Source: Amycolatopsis coloradensis (GTDB taxonomy: Bacteria; Actinomycetota; Actinomycetes; Mycobacteriales; Pseudonocardiaceae). From it: DNA of 64,000 nucleotides. Position numbers and translations under genes: made by a program. Under the pieces are notes generated by a model, which did no database searches, was not told the origin of the DNA, and worked only from the letters and a program-made list of their open reading frames with translations. The DNA is taken from positions 383,401-447,400 of the forward strand of contig NZ_MQUQ01000005.1 of NCBI RefSeq assembly GCF_001953865.1, given 5' to 3'. Below are positions 1 to 8,614 of the stretch, in pieces; position 1 is the first letter of the stretch, and each line of letters opens with the position of its first letter.

Positions 1-39
1 GAGCGCCTCGATCTCGATGTCTCCGACGGTGATGCCCAC
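1..39 (-). CDS. possible N-terminus of a leftward gene, cut by the window edge
   Basis: An open frame begins at a GTG (37-39, complement) and runs off the left edge, encoding only about 13 residues (MGITVGDIEIEAL). A G-rich stretch lies a few bases upstream of the GTG on the complementary strand and could act as a ribosome binding site. Too little is visible to name a family. The 245 bases between it and the mog-like gene would be the shared divergent promoter region. Confidence 0.25.
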   Translation of the reverse strand, partial: MGITVGDIEIEAL

Positions 40-284
40 CCGAACCCCCCAAAAGTCGCTTCCGTTGCCGGGAACGACAACCGGCCGGGGGCGTGGTCTG
101 TTCCCGGTTTCAGCGACCGATGTAGCCGGGCGGACGCGAGGAGCCGTGGGCGCACAGCAGATCGGCGATATGGGAGCCTTCGGTGGCGGCCCCGGATCCG
201 CCGCGCACGTCGGGGAATCGTCACAACTCGTGGCCCGGGACACCGCGGCGGCGAAGATCAGCCGAAACCGGATACGGTGTGCGT

Positions 285-785
285 ATGGAACGGAGCGCAC
301 AACGGCTTGGCCGCGCACTGGTGGTCATCGTGGACGACCGTGTCGCCCACGGCGAACACGAGGACAACACGGGACCGCTGGTCACGGAGCTGCTCGAAGA
401 AGCGGGCTTCATCGTCGACGGTGTCGTGGTGGTCGAGGCCGAGACGGCCGCGATCCGCAACGCGCTCAACACCGCGGTGATCGGCGGCGCCGACCTGGTG
501 ATCACCGTCGGCGGCACCGGGGTCTCCCCGCGCGACCGGACCCCGGACGCGACCGCCGGTGTGCTCGACCGCCCGATCCCGGGCATCGGCGAGGCATTGC
601 GCGCGTCCGGTCTGGCCGCGGGCGCGGTGGACGCGGGCATCTCCCGCGGGCTCGTCGGCGTCTCCGGCAGCACGCTGGTGGTCAACCTCGCGGGTTCCCG
701 CGCGGCCGTCCGCGACGGCATGGCGACGCTCTCGTCGCTGGTGCCGTACGTGATCGACGAGCTTTCCGGGCTCGAAGAGGCCTGA
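285..785 (+). CDS. MogA/MoaB-type molybdenum cofactor protein
   Basis: This 166-residue protein belongs to the MogA/MoaB family, which adenylylates molybdopterin before molybdenum insertion; the activity is family knowledge. The fold signature is clear: an N-terminal strand VVIVDDRV, the GGADLVITVGGTG loop that binds MPT/AMP near the middle (GGTG with Ser/Pro following), and the TPDAT segment. The ATG at 285 follows a TACGGT hexamer (273-278) at a distance that suggests leaderless transcription; a GTG two codons upstream is the alternative start. In mycobacteria a moaB2 gene likewise sits beside mscL, so this is core genome rather than part of the biosynthetic region. Confidence 0.85.
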   Translation: MERSAQRLGRALVVIVDDRVAHGEHEDNTGPLVTELLEEAGFIVDGVVVVEAETAAIRNALNTAVIGGADLVITVGGTGVSPRDRTPDATAGVLDRPIPGIGEALRASGLAAGAVDAGISRGLVGVSGSTLVVNLAGSRAAVRDGMATLSSLVPYVIDELSGLEEA

Positions 786-788
786 ACC

Positions 789-959
789 TTGGCGGAAGAC
801 CAGGACAAGCGCCCCACCGAGGCGACCCGGCGCCGGGTCGACGAGATCTTCGGCGACGTCCTGCCGGACACCACCTCCGACGAGCGAGAGCCGGGGCAGC
901 GCACCCCGGACTCCGACTCGTGGTACCTGGAGAACCGGCCGCCTCACCACGACCGGTGA
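789..959 (+). CDS. small acidic/charged conserved hypothetical protein
   Basis: A 56-residue reading frame starts at TTG 789, three bases after the mog-like stop, and ends at TGA 957-959. The product is very hydrophilic (many D, E, R), ends in a His-rich tail (RPPHHDR) and contains an RRRVDEIFGDVLP segment that looks like a short amphipathic helix. No catalytic motif or membrane segment is visible. The tight spacing suggests cotranscription with the cofactor gene. I do not recognise a function. The start codon is the least certain part of this call. Confidence 0.55.
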   Translation: MAEDQDKRPTEATRRRVDEIFGDVLPDTTSDEREPGQRTPDSDSWYLENRPPHHDR

Positions 960-965
960 TCCTGG

Positions 966-1370
966 TCAGCGTGCGCGGTCCTGCTGCGCGCGCAGCAGGT
1001 CGCGGATCTCGGTGAGCAGTTCGACGTCGGTCGCCTCCGCCGGGCCCGCCTCTTCACCGCGCTTGCGCCGCTCCTGCACGTGCTTGACCGGCAGCACGAT
1101 CACGAAGTAGACGACGGCCGCGACCAGCACGAAGTTGATCGCCGCGTTGATCACGCCGCCGAAGTCGAGGAACGTGGAGTCGTTCTCGGCGAGGATGTTG
1201 AACCCCAGCCCCTTGGCGGCGTCCGAACCACCGATGGTGTTGATCAGCGGCTTGATCAGGCCGTTCGTGAAAGCCGTGACGATCGCTGTGAACGCGGCGC
1301 CGATGACCACCGCGACCGCGAGGTCGACGACGTTCCCGCGCATCAGGAAGTCCTTGAAACCCTTGAGCAA
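966..1370 (-). CDS. mscL: large-conductance mechanosensitive channel MscL
   Basis: This 134-residue protein is a standard-length MscL, the pentameric tension-gated channel of the cytoplasmic membrane that releases solutes on hypo-osmotic shock. The N-terminal signature MLKGFKDFLMRGNVVDLAVA is diagnostic, TM1 follows (AVVIGAAFTAIVTAFTNGLI), then a periplasmic loop, TM2 (about residues 70-95, ending VLPVKH) and a charged cytoplasmic C-terminal helix (LLTEIRDLLRAQQ). It is convergent with the small ORF upstream, whose stop lies only a few bases away. The ATG start is unambiguous because it begins the conserved motif. Confidence 0.97.
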   Translation of the reverse strand: MLKGFKDFLMRGNVVDLAVAVVIGAAFTAIVTAFTNGLIKPLINTIGGSDAAKGLGFNILAENDSTFLDFGGVINAAINFVLVAAVVYFVIVLPVKHVQERRKRGEEAGPAEATDVELLTEIRDLLRAQQDRAR

Positions 1371-1410
1371 GACGCTCTCCTCTTCACAGCTTTTGACCGG
1401 GGGGACGCAG

Positions 1411-1430
1411 GCGCCCGCTTGAACGGGCGC
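1411..1430 (-). terminator. short hairpin downstream of the SAF gene
   Basis: A 7-bp perfect stem (1411-1417 with 1424-1430, GCGCCCG/CGGGCGC) with a 6-base loop lies just beyond the stop of the SAF-domain gene and 40 bases upstream of the mscL start, both on the minus strand. It could attenuate read-through into mscL. There is no U-tract. Confidence 0.35.
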
Positions 1431-1433
1431 GAG

Positions 1434-2075
1434 CTAGCGGAGGGTAACCGCCAGGGATCGTTCCAGCGAAGTGGCGGCGACCCGTGTCGCGATCGCGGCG
1501 GGCAGGGAGAGCAGCACCAAAGGTCCCTTGCTCCCGGCGCGGGCCGCCCTCGGCTCCGCGGTGTCCGGCGCGCCGACGGCCGCCACGACGGCGGCGCTGG
1601 CCAGCACGGACGCGTCGCGCCCGGCCTCGGCGGCCGCGACGACGTCGACGCGCTGACCCGGTCTGAGCAACTCCGCGACCCCGGCGTCGGCGAGCCTCAC
1701 CGGCACGGTCGAACTCCCCGGATCACCCGTTCCGGGGATGGCCGCTCTCACCAGCCGGACGTCGGTCAGCGGCTCACCCGCCCGCGCCGCGCCGACGAGC
1801 ATCCGGCCCTCGACCGAGGCGGCCTGGTCGGTGGCACCCTGTGGACGGACGTCCTCCGGGAGGTCCACGACCTCGAGGTCCCCGGCGCTCAGCAGCGTCC
1901 CGGCCGGGAGGTCACGGGCGGAGACCACGGTCGCGGCGCCGGGCGTGCCCCGCGCGGACCCGGGCAGGACGAGCGCGACCAGGCCGCCGAGCAGCAGGGA
2001 CAGGGCCAGCCAGCGGCGCAACAGCCGCGCCGGCCTGCCCTGGAGTCTTCGTGGGACGGGTAGAGCGTGGAACAC
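1434..2075 (-). CDS. SAF-domain (CpaB/RcpC-like) membrane-anchored protein
   Basis: The 213-residue product has an Arg-rich N-terminus, one membrane segment (about residues 23-42, LALSLLLGGLVALVLPG) and then a SAF domain (VVSARDLPAGTLLSAGDLEV, about residues 50-110) of the kind found in CpaB/RcpC pilus-assembly proteins and flagellar P-ring chaperones. A second segment (VRLADAGVAELLRPGQRVDVVAA) matches the RcpC/CpaB domain. It starts with GTG (2073-2075). No other tad or flagellar genes are in the window, so a role in pilus assembly is not supported locally; a cell-envelope role is the safe reading. Confidence 0.75.
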   Translation of the reverse strand: MFHALPVPRRLQGRPARLLRRWLALSLLLGGLVALVLPGSARGTPGAATVVSARDLPAGTLLSAGDLEVVDLPEDVRPQGATDQAASVEGRMLVGAARAGEPLTDVRLVRAAIPGTGDPGSSTVPVRLADAGVAELLRPGQRVDVVAAAEAGRDASVLASAAVVAAVGAPDTAEPRAARAGSKGPLVLLSLPAAIATRVAATSLERSLAVTLR

Positions 2076-2190
2076 GGGATTCCCCCTCGTCGATCGGTGA
2101 TGATCTCGACGCTAGGGGGCCGTGGCGGGGCCGGGAAGAACGAAAACCCCCGGCTGTGGATAACCGGGGGCCTGTGGACAACTCGGGACG

Positions 2191-2517
2191 TCAGGAAGCG
2201 GCGGCGGCCGTTTTCGTCGTACCCGTGGAGGAGGATGACGCGCTTTTGGTCTCCGGCTTCGACTCGGACTTCGACTCCGACTTGGTCTCGGTCTTGGCCT
2301 CGCTCTTGGCGGGGGTCCCCGAGGTCGTGTTGGCCTTCGAGTCACGCGAATCGTTGCGGTAGAAACCGCTGCCCTTGAAGACCACCCCGACCGAGCTGAA
2401 GACCTTGCGAAGCGGGCCCGAGCACTGCGGGCACACGGTCAAGCTCGCGTCGGAGAACGACTGCACGGCCTCGAAAGCGTGGTCGCATTCCTTGCAGGCG
2501 TATTGGTAGGTGGGCAC
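2191..2517 (-). CDS. FmdB-family zinc-ribbon protein
   Basis: This 108-residue protein starts with the family signature PTYQYACKECDHAFE and has a zinc ribbon of two Cys pairs (CKEC and CPQC) in the first 45 residues. The C-terminal half is a low-complexity Ser/Lys/Glu/Thr tail with near-repeats of the type SESKSESKPETK, probably disordered. The GTG at 2517 is preferred because it places the zinc ribbon at the N-terminus and has GGAG about 7 bases upstream. The mycobacterial relative (Rv0991c, from memory) is a redox-regulated proteostasis protein next to a formyltetrahydrofolate cyclo-ligase gene, which is absent at this position here. Confidence 0.88.
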   Translation of the reverse strand: MPTYQYACKECDHAFEAVQSFSDASLTVCPQCSGPLRKVFSSVGVVFKGSGFYRNDSRDSKANTTSGTPAKSEAKTETKSESKSESKPETKSASSSSTGTTKTAAAAS

Positions 2518-2687
2518 TGCCGCTCCTTCGTGCATTGGCACTCAACCGACAAGAGTGCTAACACAACACGGTACCGGGGCATTCCGCCGCAGGTCAAACA
2601 AGGTTTCCCAAGGTCACACGACGCCCTGGTCACACCGTCTGCACCGCGCTGGATCGTCACCTGCCCGGGGCTGAAGGGGTGGCTGCG

Positions 2688-2880
2688 ATGACCGGCACTT
2701 ACGTCGTCTTGGCCAAGCTCGCGGAGCAGGTCAGGTCCCGCTCGCGCCGACGTGGAAACTCGGAACATCCGGTCTGTCGGGGCGGGAAAACGCCGCGGTG
2801 CTGGGTTTGACCCCTCAGCGGGTGAGCCAGCTGATCGGAAGCAAGGAAGGGTACGACCGCGGACGGTTGAGTTCGCGACG
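2688..2880 (+). pseudogene. possible decayed helix-turn-helix gene fragment
   Basis: The 382 bases between the FmdB gene and the decarboxylase hold no intact gene. A 40-residue frame (2688-2810, MTGTYVVLAKLAEQVRSRS...) reads like the start of a regulator but stops. Another frame then encodes LGLTPQRVSQLIGSKEG (from about 2798), which resembles a DNA-recognition helix pair. Together they look like one small regulator split by a frameshift, but the evidence is only pattern resemblance. Confidence 0.25.
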
Positions 2881-2899
2881 ATCGAAAGGGAGCCGTCCG

Positions 2900-4264
2900 A
2901 TGAGTGAGTTGCGAGGTTTGCTGGCCGAGGTCGCCGCCAGGGTGGCCGACTACCGCGAAAGCGTGGCCGACGGGCCGGTCTTCCCGGAGGAGACGGACAT
3001 TCGCGACGCGCTCGGCGAGCTGCCCGAGCATCCTCGCCCGGCGGCTGACGTCATCGGCGAGTTGGCCGAAGCCGTCGCGCCCGCGCTGGTGGCGACGACC
3101 GGGCCGAGGTACTTCGGGTTCGTCACCGGTGGCGCGCTCGACGCCGCGACGGCGGCCGACATGCTGGCGACCGGCTGGGACCAGTCCGCTTTCAACGTGG
3201 TCACGTCACCGGCCGCCGCGATCGTCGAGGACGTGGCCGGCGAGTGGCTCAAGGACGTCCTCCGCCTGCCGTCCACCGCTTCCTTCGGGTTCGTGACCGG
3301 CGGCCAGGGCGCGAACACGGTCTGCCTGGCCGCCGCTCGTCATCACGTGCTGGCGCGGGCCGGGTGGGACGTCGAGCGCCGCGGCCTGAACGGGGCACCG
3401 CCGCTCAAGGTGATCGCGAGCGAGGAGCGCCACGCGACGATCGACCGGTCCTTGCGTCTGCTCGGCTTGGGCACCGACGCCGTCACGCCCGTCGGCGCGG
3501 ACGGGCAGGGCGCGATCGACATCGACGGCCTCGAGCGGACGCTTGACGGGCCCGCAATCGTTTGCCTTCAGGCCGGGAACGTGAACAGCGGCGCCTTCGA
3601 CGACTTCGCCGCCGCGACGGAGATCGCCCATCGGCACGGTGCGTGGGTCCACGTCGACGGCGCCTTCGGGCTCTGGGCGGCCGCGAGCCCCGCAAGTCGT
3701 CCTCTAGTTGCCGGGGTCGAGCGAGCGGATTCGTGGGCGGTCGACGGGCACAAGTGGCTCAACGTCCCCTACGACAGCGGCTACGCCTTCTGCGCCCATC
3801 CCGGGTCGCATGCGGCCGCGATGTCCCTCACGGCCGCGTATCTGACCGGCCAGGGCGACGGCGACGTGCGAGCGCCGAGCGACTTCGTGCCCGAGTCCTC
3901 CCGTCGGGCGCGGGGATTCGCGACGTGGGCGGCGCTCGGCGAACTGGGCCGCGCGGGGATCGCCGAGCTGGTCGAGCGCTGCTGCGCGCTGGCGAGGCGG
4001 TTCGCCGAGCAGCTCACGAAAGCAGGCTTCACCGTCGTGAACGACGTGGTGCTGAACCAGATTCTCGTCAGCTTCGGCGACGAAACGGATCGAGTCGTCG
4101 AAGCTGTGCAGCGATCCGGCGAGTGCTGGATGGGGACGACCACCTGGCACGGCCGGCGCCTGATGCGTGTCTCCGTGTCCAGTTGGAGCACGACCGAAGC
4201 CGACGTCGACCGCAGCGTCGCGGCGATTCAGGCGGCCTGGGCGTCCGTCGCGTCCAGGGGATAG
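2900..4264 (+). CDS. PLP-dependent group II decarboxylase family protein
   Basis: The 454-residue protein is an aspartate-aminotransferase-fold PLP enzyme of the aromatic/glutamate decarboxylase type. The PLP lysine lies in the typical context VDGHKWLNVPYDSG, preceded by WVHVDGAFG (the Asp that pairs with the pyridine nitrogen) and by a conserved HAT motif (EERHATIDRSL) that stacks on the cofactor. The ATG at 2900 has AGGGAG upstream. The substrate cannot be read from sequence; amino acids such as aromatic residues are the family norm. Its 3' end overlaps the convergent FAD oxidase gene by 37 bases. Whether it belongs to the biosynthetic region or is an accessory gene is unclear. Confidence 0.82.
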   Translation: MSELRGLLAEVAARVADYRESVADGPVFPEETDIRDALGELPEHPRPAADVIGELAEAVAPALVATTGPRYFGFVTGGALDAATAADMLATGWDQSAFNVVTSPAAAIVEDVAGEWLKDVLRLPSTASFGFVTGGQGANTVCLAAARHHVLARAGWDVERRGLNGAPPLKVIASEERHATIDRSLRLLGLGTDAVTPVGADGQGAIDIDGLERTLDGPAIVCLQAGNVNSGAFDDFAAATEIAHRHGAWVHVDGAFGLWAAASPASRPLVAGVERADSWAVDGHKWLNVPYDSGYAFCAHPGSHAAAMSLTAAYLTGQGDGDVRAPSDFVPESSRRARGFATWAALGELGRAGIAELVERCCALARRFAEQLTKAGFTVVNDVVLNQILVSFGDETDRVVEAVQRSGECWMGTTTWHGRRLMRVSVSSWSTTEADVDRSVAAIQAAWASVASRG

Positions 4265-5490
4265 GCGTAGCTCGCGCCGCCGAGACGCCGCGCGGTCGCG
4301 TGCAGTGCGGCGTTGGCTTCGCGCATACGGTGCAGCGTCACGGAATCTCCGGGTGGAGCGGTCCGCTGGACGCCGAACAGCACGGTGTACGGATCCCGCG
4401 CGGCCGGGACCTGGGGAGCGGCCACCCGCGCGGTCGGGAAGAGATACAGCAAGACACTGCCGCCGACGCCGAGCATGTCGGGCGTCAGCTCGGAAAAAGC
4501 CGCCGCGAGAACGGCTTCCGCGTGCTTCCCCGGCAGCAGCACGTTGGCGCGCGGATGCGGGTGGTACCACGAACCGGTCGACCGCAGCCGCGCTTCGATC
4601 GGCTGGATCCGGTCGAGGAAGTCCCGGTAAGCCGCTTCGACGATCTCGGCGGAATCGTGCCGGAGGTCGCCGATCGGCGGCGACTGCGTGCTGACCGCTT
4701 CCAGGACGAAACGCCAGTGCCCGTCCACGTACTGCGCCTGACCGTCCACGTGGTCGAAGCGGAGTTCGTCCACCAGTCGCCGCTGATCGCCGAGGTAGGC
4801 GCCGAGATCGTGATACGTCAGGCGGTGCCGACGGACCTTCGCGGGCGCCCGGGTCAGCGCGACGGTGGCGCGCGTGATGATCCCGTGCCGCCCCTGCGTC
4901 CCGCGGACGGCGTCGAAGAGTGCCGCGTTGCCGGTGGGCGAGCAGGTCACCAGTTCACCGTCGGGGGTGACGACGTCGAGGTCGTGGACGTTGTCGGCCT
5001 GTGAGCCGTACCGGTGGCTCGCGCCGCCGAAACCGCCGGTGGACAGCAAACCGCCGACGGAAAGGTCGAGGTAGTCGGGGAGTACCGGCGGGACGGTGCC
5101 GGCGCGCAGGGTCGCGTCGACGACCGCGCGCCAGCGGGCGCCCGCGTCCACGCTGATCCGGTCCGGCCCGAACGGGCGAACCCCGCCGAGTGTCGACATG
5201 TCGATGACGATTCCGGCGCCGGTCAGCGCCTGTCCGTCGACCGAATGCCCGGCACCGCGTGCCACGACGGGGATTCCGTGTGCCCGGCCGAAGCGCACGA
5301 GTGCCGCCACGTCGACCGCGGTGGCCGGGAAGGCGACGGCGAGCGGGCGGCGGTGGACATGGCCGCCGAAGTCCCGCTCAGCGTCCGCGAGGTCACGTTC
5401 GCGGACGCTGAGCGTTCCGGCGAGTTCGGGCAGCGCCACGGCTCCGCGTCCGGGGATCGCCAACCGGGGTTCGAAATCGTGGTGTGCCAC
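4228..5490 (-). CDS. FAD-linked oxidase, berberine-bridge/cytokinin-oxidase type
   Basis: The 420-residue protein carries an FAD_binding_4 domain (about residues 45-215) with the GHSVDGQ motif, whose His is the usual site of covalent 8-alpha FAD attachment, and the second FAD-contact region SVGGLLSTGGFGGASHRYG. The C-terminal substrate-cap domain is less conserved. The GTG at 5490 is chosen because GGAGG sits 9 bases upstream. Members oxidise alcohols, amines or aromatic side chains and transfer electrons to oxygen. A possible role is tailoring of the aromatic product made nearby. The divergent O-methyltransferase gene starts 157 bases away, so the two may share a control region. Confidence 0.8.
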   Translation of the reverse strand: MAHHDFEPRLAIPGRGAVALPELAGTLSVRERDLADAERDFGGHVHRRPLAVAFPATAVDVAALVRFGRAHGIPVVARGAGHSVDGQALTGAGIVIDMSTLGGVRPFGPDRISVDAGARWRAVVDATLRAGTVPPVLPDYLDLSVGGLLSTGGFGGASHRYGSQADNVHDLDVVTPDGELVTCSPTGNAALFDAVRGTQGRHGIITRATVALTRAPAKVRRHRLTYHDLGAYLGDQRRLVDELRFDHVDGQAQYVDGHWRFVLEAVSTQSPPIGDLRHDSAEIVEAAYRDFLDRIQPIEARLRSTGSWYHPHPRANVLLPGKHAEAVLAAAFSELTPDMLGVGGSVLLYLFPTARVAAPQVPAARDPYTVLFGVQRTAPPGDSVTLHRMREANAALHATARRLGGASYAYPLDATDAQAA

Positions 5491-5647
5491 GGGATGCGAC
5501 CTCCGGTCCGGGGAACTGCCCTCTCCTGGAGTGAACGACGGTATCGGCCGCGGGCGGCGGCACGCCTCTTCCCGATTGCGAGCAGTCGTGGATAAGCCTG
5601 GCCGCACGTCTCGCCCCTAGCCTGACCGAAGGGCGAAGGGAGCAAAA

Positions 5648-6661
5648 ATGTCGGTCGACGACGCGGGACGGCTCGGGCTGAGGGCGTTGGCGGATCTGGC
5701 GACACCGATGGCGGTACGCGTGGCGGCCACGTTGCGGGTCGCCGACCACATCGCCGGCGGGGCGCGCACCCCGGCCGAACTCGCCGCGGCCACCGGCACG
5801 CACGCGGGTGCGCTGGACCGCCTGCTGCTGCACCTGGTTTCCGTCGGCCTGTTCACCAGGGACGATTCGGGCGCCTACACGGCGACCGAACTGGGCGAGC
5901 AGCTCCGGGACGGCCATCCGCGCAGCAAGCGGAAGTGGCTCGACATGAACGGCGCCATCGGCAAGGGCGACTTGAGTTTCGTGGACCTCGCGCACGCGGT
6001 GAAGACCGGCGAGGAGTCCTATTCGGTGCGCCACGGTGTCCCGTTCTGGGACGACCTCAGCGGCGACGCGGAACTTTCGGCGTCGTTCGACGCGCTGATG
6101 GGGCACCACATCGCGCTGGACAACTCGGGCATTGTCGACGCCTACGACTGGGCGAGTCTCGGCCACGTGGTCGACGTCGCCGGTGGTAGTGGTGCACTGC
6201 TGGAAGCGTTGCTGATCAAGCACTCCGGGCTACGCGGCACCCTGGTCGACCTGCCTGGCCCGGCGGCGAACGCGCGGGAGCGCTTCACCGGAAACGGCCT
6301 GGCCCCTCGGGTCGACGTCGTGCCGGGAAGCTTTTTCGACCCGTTGCCCGCCGGTGCGGACGCGTACGTGCTGTCGGCGATCATCCACGACTGGGACGAC
6401 GAACCGTCGGTCGCGATCCTGAAGCGCTGTGCGGAGGCGGCCGGGGAAGACGGCGTCGTCTTGCTGGTCGAGGCGATCGGTTCCGACGGCGAGACTCCGA
6501 ACACCGGGATGGACCTGCGCATGCTCATCTACAACGGCGGCAAGGAGCGCGGCCTGTCCGAACTGGCGGAGCTGGCGCGACGGGCCGGGCTCCAGGTGCG
6601 CGGGACACACAGGGTGGGCCGGAAGTCTTATATGTCCATTGTGGAATTAGTCAAGGCGTAG
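5648..6661 (+). CDS. SAM-dependent O-methyltransferase of the polyketide-tailoring type
   Basis: This 337-residue protein has the two-domain plan of small-molecule O-methyltransferases. An N-terminal winged-helix dimerisation domain (LRVADHIAGGARTPAELAAA) is followed by a Rossmann domain with SAM motif I VVDVAGGSGALLEALL (about residues 175-190), a downstream acid (LVDLPG) and the catalytic region IIHDWDDEPSVAIL, where the His before DW is the usual general base. This is the family of NcsB1 and AziB2, which methylate the aryl acids made by iterative PKSs of the type encoded at 8.6 kb. AAGGGA precedes the ATG. A strong hairpin follows the stop. Confidence 0.88.
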   Translation: MSVDDAGRLGLRALADLATPMAVRVAATLRVADHIAGGARTPAELAAATGTHAGALDRLLLHLVSVGLFTRDDSGAYTATELGEQLRDGHPRSKRKWLDMNGAIGKGDLSFVDLAHAVKTGEESYSVRHGVPFWDDLSGDAELSASFDALMGHHIALDNSGIVDAYDWASLGHVVDVAGGSGALLEALLIKHSGLRGTLVDLPGPAANARERFTGNGLAPRVDVVPGSFFDPLPAGADAYVLSAIIHDWDDEPSVAILKRCAEAAGEDGVVLLVEAIGSDGETPNTGMDLRMLIYNGGKERGLSELAELARRAGLQVRGTHRVGRKSYMSIVELVKA

Positions 6662-6667
6662 CCGAGG

Positions 6668-6724
6668 TCCGTGAAGGCCTCCTTTTGAGGGACTCTGGGT
6701 CCCTCAAAAGGAGGCCTTCACGGA
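6668..6724. terminator. 25-bp perfect-stem bidirectional terminator
   Basis: Positions 6668-6692 are exactly complementary to 6700-6724 with a 7-base loop. The hairpin lies between the convergent methyltransferase and ligase genes, just past both stops, so it can end transcription from both sides. The arm begins TCCGTGAAGGCCTCC; a related GTGAAGGCC arm recurs at 30018-30070. Confidence 0.85.
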
Positions 6725-6727
6725 TTT

Positions 6728-8389
6728 TCAGGCGGCGTCGGCGACCTGAGTGAGACGCGAGGCGATGTCAGCTCGTAGCGCCTTCTTGTCCACCTTGCCG
6801 ATTCCGGTGGCGGGCAGGGCGTCCACGACGACCAAGCGCTCCGGGAGCTTGAACCGGGCGGCGCCCGCGGCGAGCATCAACGCGTGGAGGCTGTGCAAGG
6901 AAACAGCTTTCGTGGCGACCACGTAGAGACAGACGACCTCGCCGAGCTCCGCGTCCGGCATCGCGACGGCGGCCGCGTGCTCGACACCGTCCAGTGCGAG
7001 GGCGAACGTCTCGATCTCCTCGGCGTTGATCTTCTCCCCGCCCCGGTTGATGACGTCCTTCTCCCGCCCGGAAACCACCAGATAGCCCTCGGGTGTCATC
7101 CGGACGATGTCGCCGGTGTTGTACCAGCCGTCGATGAACGATCGCGCGTTCAACTCCGGTGAGCGGTAATAGCCGCGCGTCGTGTAGGGGCCGCGGACCA
7201 GCAGGATGCCCGGCTCGCCGGGAGGAACCGGCGCGCCTTCTTCGTCCACCAAAAGGATTTCGTCGTGCGGTGAGATCGGCTTGCCTTGGGTGTGCAGGAT
7301 CAGCTCGTCCGGGTCATCGAGCCGGGTCAGGCACAGAAGCCCCTCGCCCATCCCGAAAACCTGCTGCAGCGTGCACCCGAGCTTGGGCCGTACCCGCGCC
7401 GCCAAAGCGGGATCGAGTTTGGCCGCGCCGATCTGGATCATCTCCAAAGTGGACAGATCCCAGCCGGGATCGGTGTCCAGGTACTCGATCCACCGGTGCA
7501 GGATCGCCGGCACCGCGGACGTCGCGGTGATCCGCTCGCTCTCGATCAGCGGCAACGCCTGCTGGGGCGCCGGTGACGGCGCGATGACGACCCGCCCGCC
7601 GGAGATGAGCGCGCCGAGGATCCCCGGCCCGGTGTTGGCGAACCCGTGTCCCAGCGGCAGCACCACCAGATACGAGGTGTCCGGCCCGAACCGGCAGATC
7701 TCCGACGCCGTCTTGATCATGTAGCTCAAATCGTCGCCGCTGCGCGGGATCAGCTTCGGCAGCCCGGTCGTCCCGCCGGACAGCAGGAAGGTCGCGACGG
7801 CGCTGCCTGTCGGCGCGGCGGCGTCGAGCGCCTGCGAGACCTCGGCGGGCTCGTCCGTGACGAACAGCGAGCGAAGGTCGATGTTGCCGGGATGCACGTC
7901 CTCGCCCACGACGAAGACGAGCCCGTCCGGCAGCACCTCGCGGGCCAGCGTCTGGTGGTCGAATCCCTTGTGGACATCCGGGACGACGATCGCGGTCGCC
8001 TCGGCGTTGGCGAGAATGCCGCCGATCTCGTGCTCACGGAACTGCGGCATCGTCCACACCGGAACCGCGCCGAGTCGCAGACAGGCGACCGTGGTGACGA
8101 CGAATTCCCAGCAGTTCGGCAACTGGACGACGATCCGGTCGTCGGCGCCGATCCCGGCCGCGCTCATCCGGATCGCCGCGCCGTCGGCCTTCGCCAGCAG
8201 TTCACCGAAAGTCAGCCGTACGTCCCCGTCGACGAGGCAGACCTCGTCCGGGTACTTCCGCGCGGTGTCGGCGAGATGCGCCCCCAGTGACCGGCCTTCC
8301 CAATAGCCCTCGGCGAAATAGCGGTCCGCGACGTTCCTCGGCCAAGGCACGACTCCCGTCCCGGTCGACCGCCCCGCTGATCCCGGCAT
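6728..8389 (-). CDS. aryl-acid adenylating enzyme (2,3-dihydroxybenzoate-AMP ligase/CoA ligase family)
   Basis: The 553-residue protein belongs to the ANL adenylating superfamily and is closest in layout to EntE/DhbE. The phosphate-binding loop reads LLSGGTTGLPKLIPRS, the A5 region QQVFGMGEGLL, the A7 aspartate YNTGDIVR, the hinge VVSGREKDVINRGGEKIN and the catalytic A10 lysine ATGIGKVDKKAL. It should activate an aryl carboxylate as the AMP ester, then pass it to CoA or a carrier. The divergent neighbour makes such an acid, so activation of that polyketide (as NcsB2 does in neocarzinostatin biosynthesis) is a reasonable inference. No free-standing aryl carrier protein or NRPS gene is in the window, which favours CoA. 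Confidence 0.9.
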   Translation of the reverse strand: MPGSAGRSTGTGVVPWPRNVADRYFAEGYWEGRSLGAHLADTARKYPDEVCLVDGDVRLTFGELLAKADGAAIRMSAAGIGADDRIVVQLPNCWEFVVTTVACLRLGAVPVWTMPQFREHEIGGILANAEATAIVVPDVHKGFDHQTLAREVLPDGLVFVVGEDVHPGNIDLRSLFVTDEPAEVSQALDAAAPTGSAVATFLLSGGTTGLPKLIPRSGDDLSYMIKTASEICRFGPDTSYLVVLPLGHGFANTGPGILGALISGGRVVIAPSPAPQQALPLIESERITATSAVPAILHRWIEYLDTDPGWDLSTLEMIQIGAAKLDPALAARVRPKLGCTLQQVFGMGEGLLCLTRLDDPDELILHTQGKPISPHDEILLVDEEGAPVPPGEPGILLVRGPYTTRGYYRSPELNARSFIDGWYNTGDIVRMTPEGYLVVSGREKDVINRGGEKINAEEIETFALALDGVEHAAAVAMPDAELGEVVCLYVVATKAVSLHSLHALMLAAGAARFKLPERLVVVDALPATGIGKVDKKALRADIASRLTQVADAA

Positions 8390-8614
8390 GGCTGCTCCTC
8401 CTCGCTATGGGTCCCGAACGGACCCTAGGGACGCGATGCGCGCGCGGGCGTCTCGAACCTTGCGCACGCACTCGGGGATCGCTCGAGGATCCCGCGCAAG
8501 CAGTCGAGGAGATGCCTTGGCGAGGCGCCAGGGCAGACGCTGTGCGTACAACGAGACGCCGGAATTTTGTGTTGTCTCCGCCTCAGGCGACCTATTATCT
8601 CGAGGAGCGAGGAC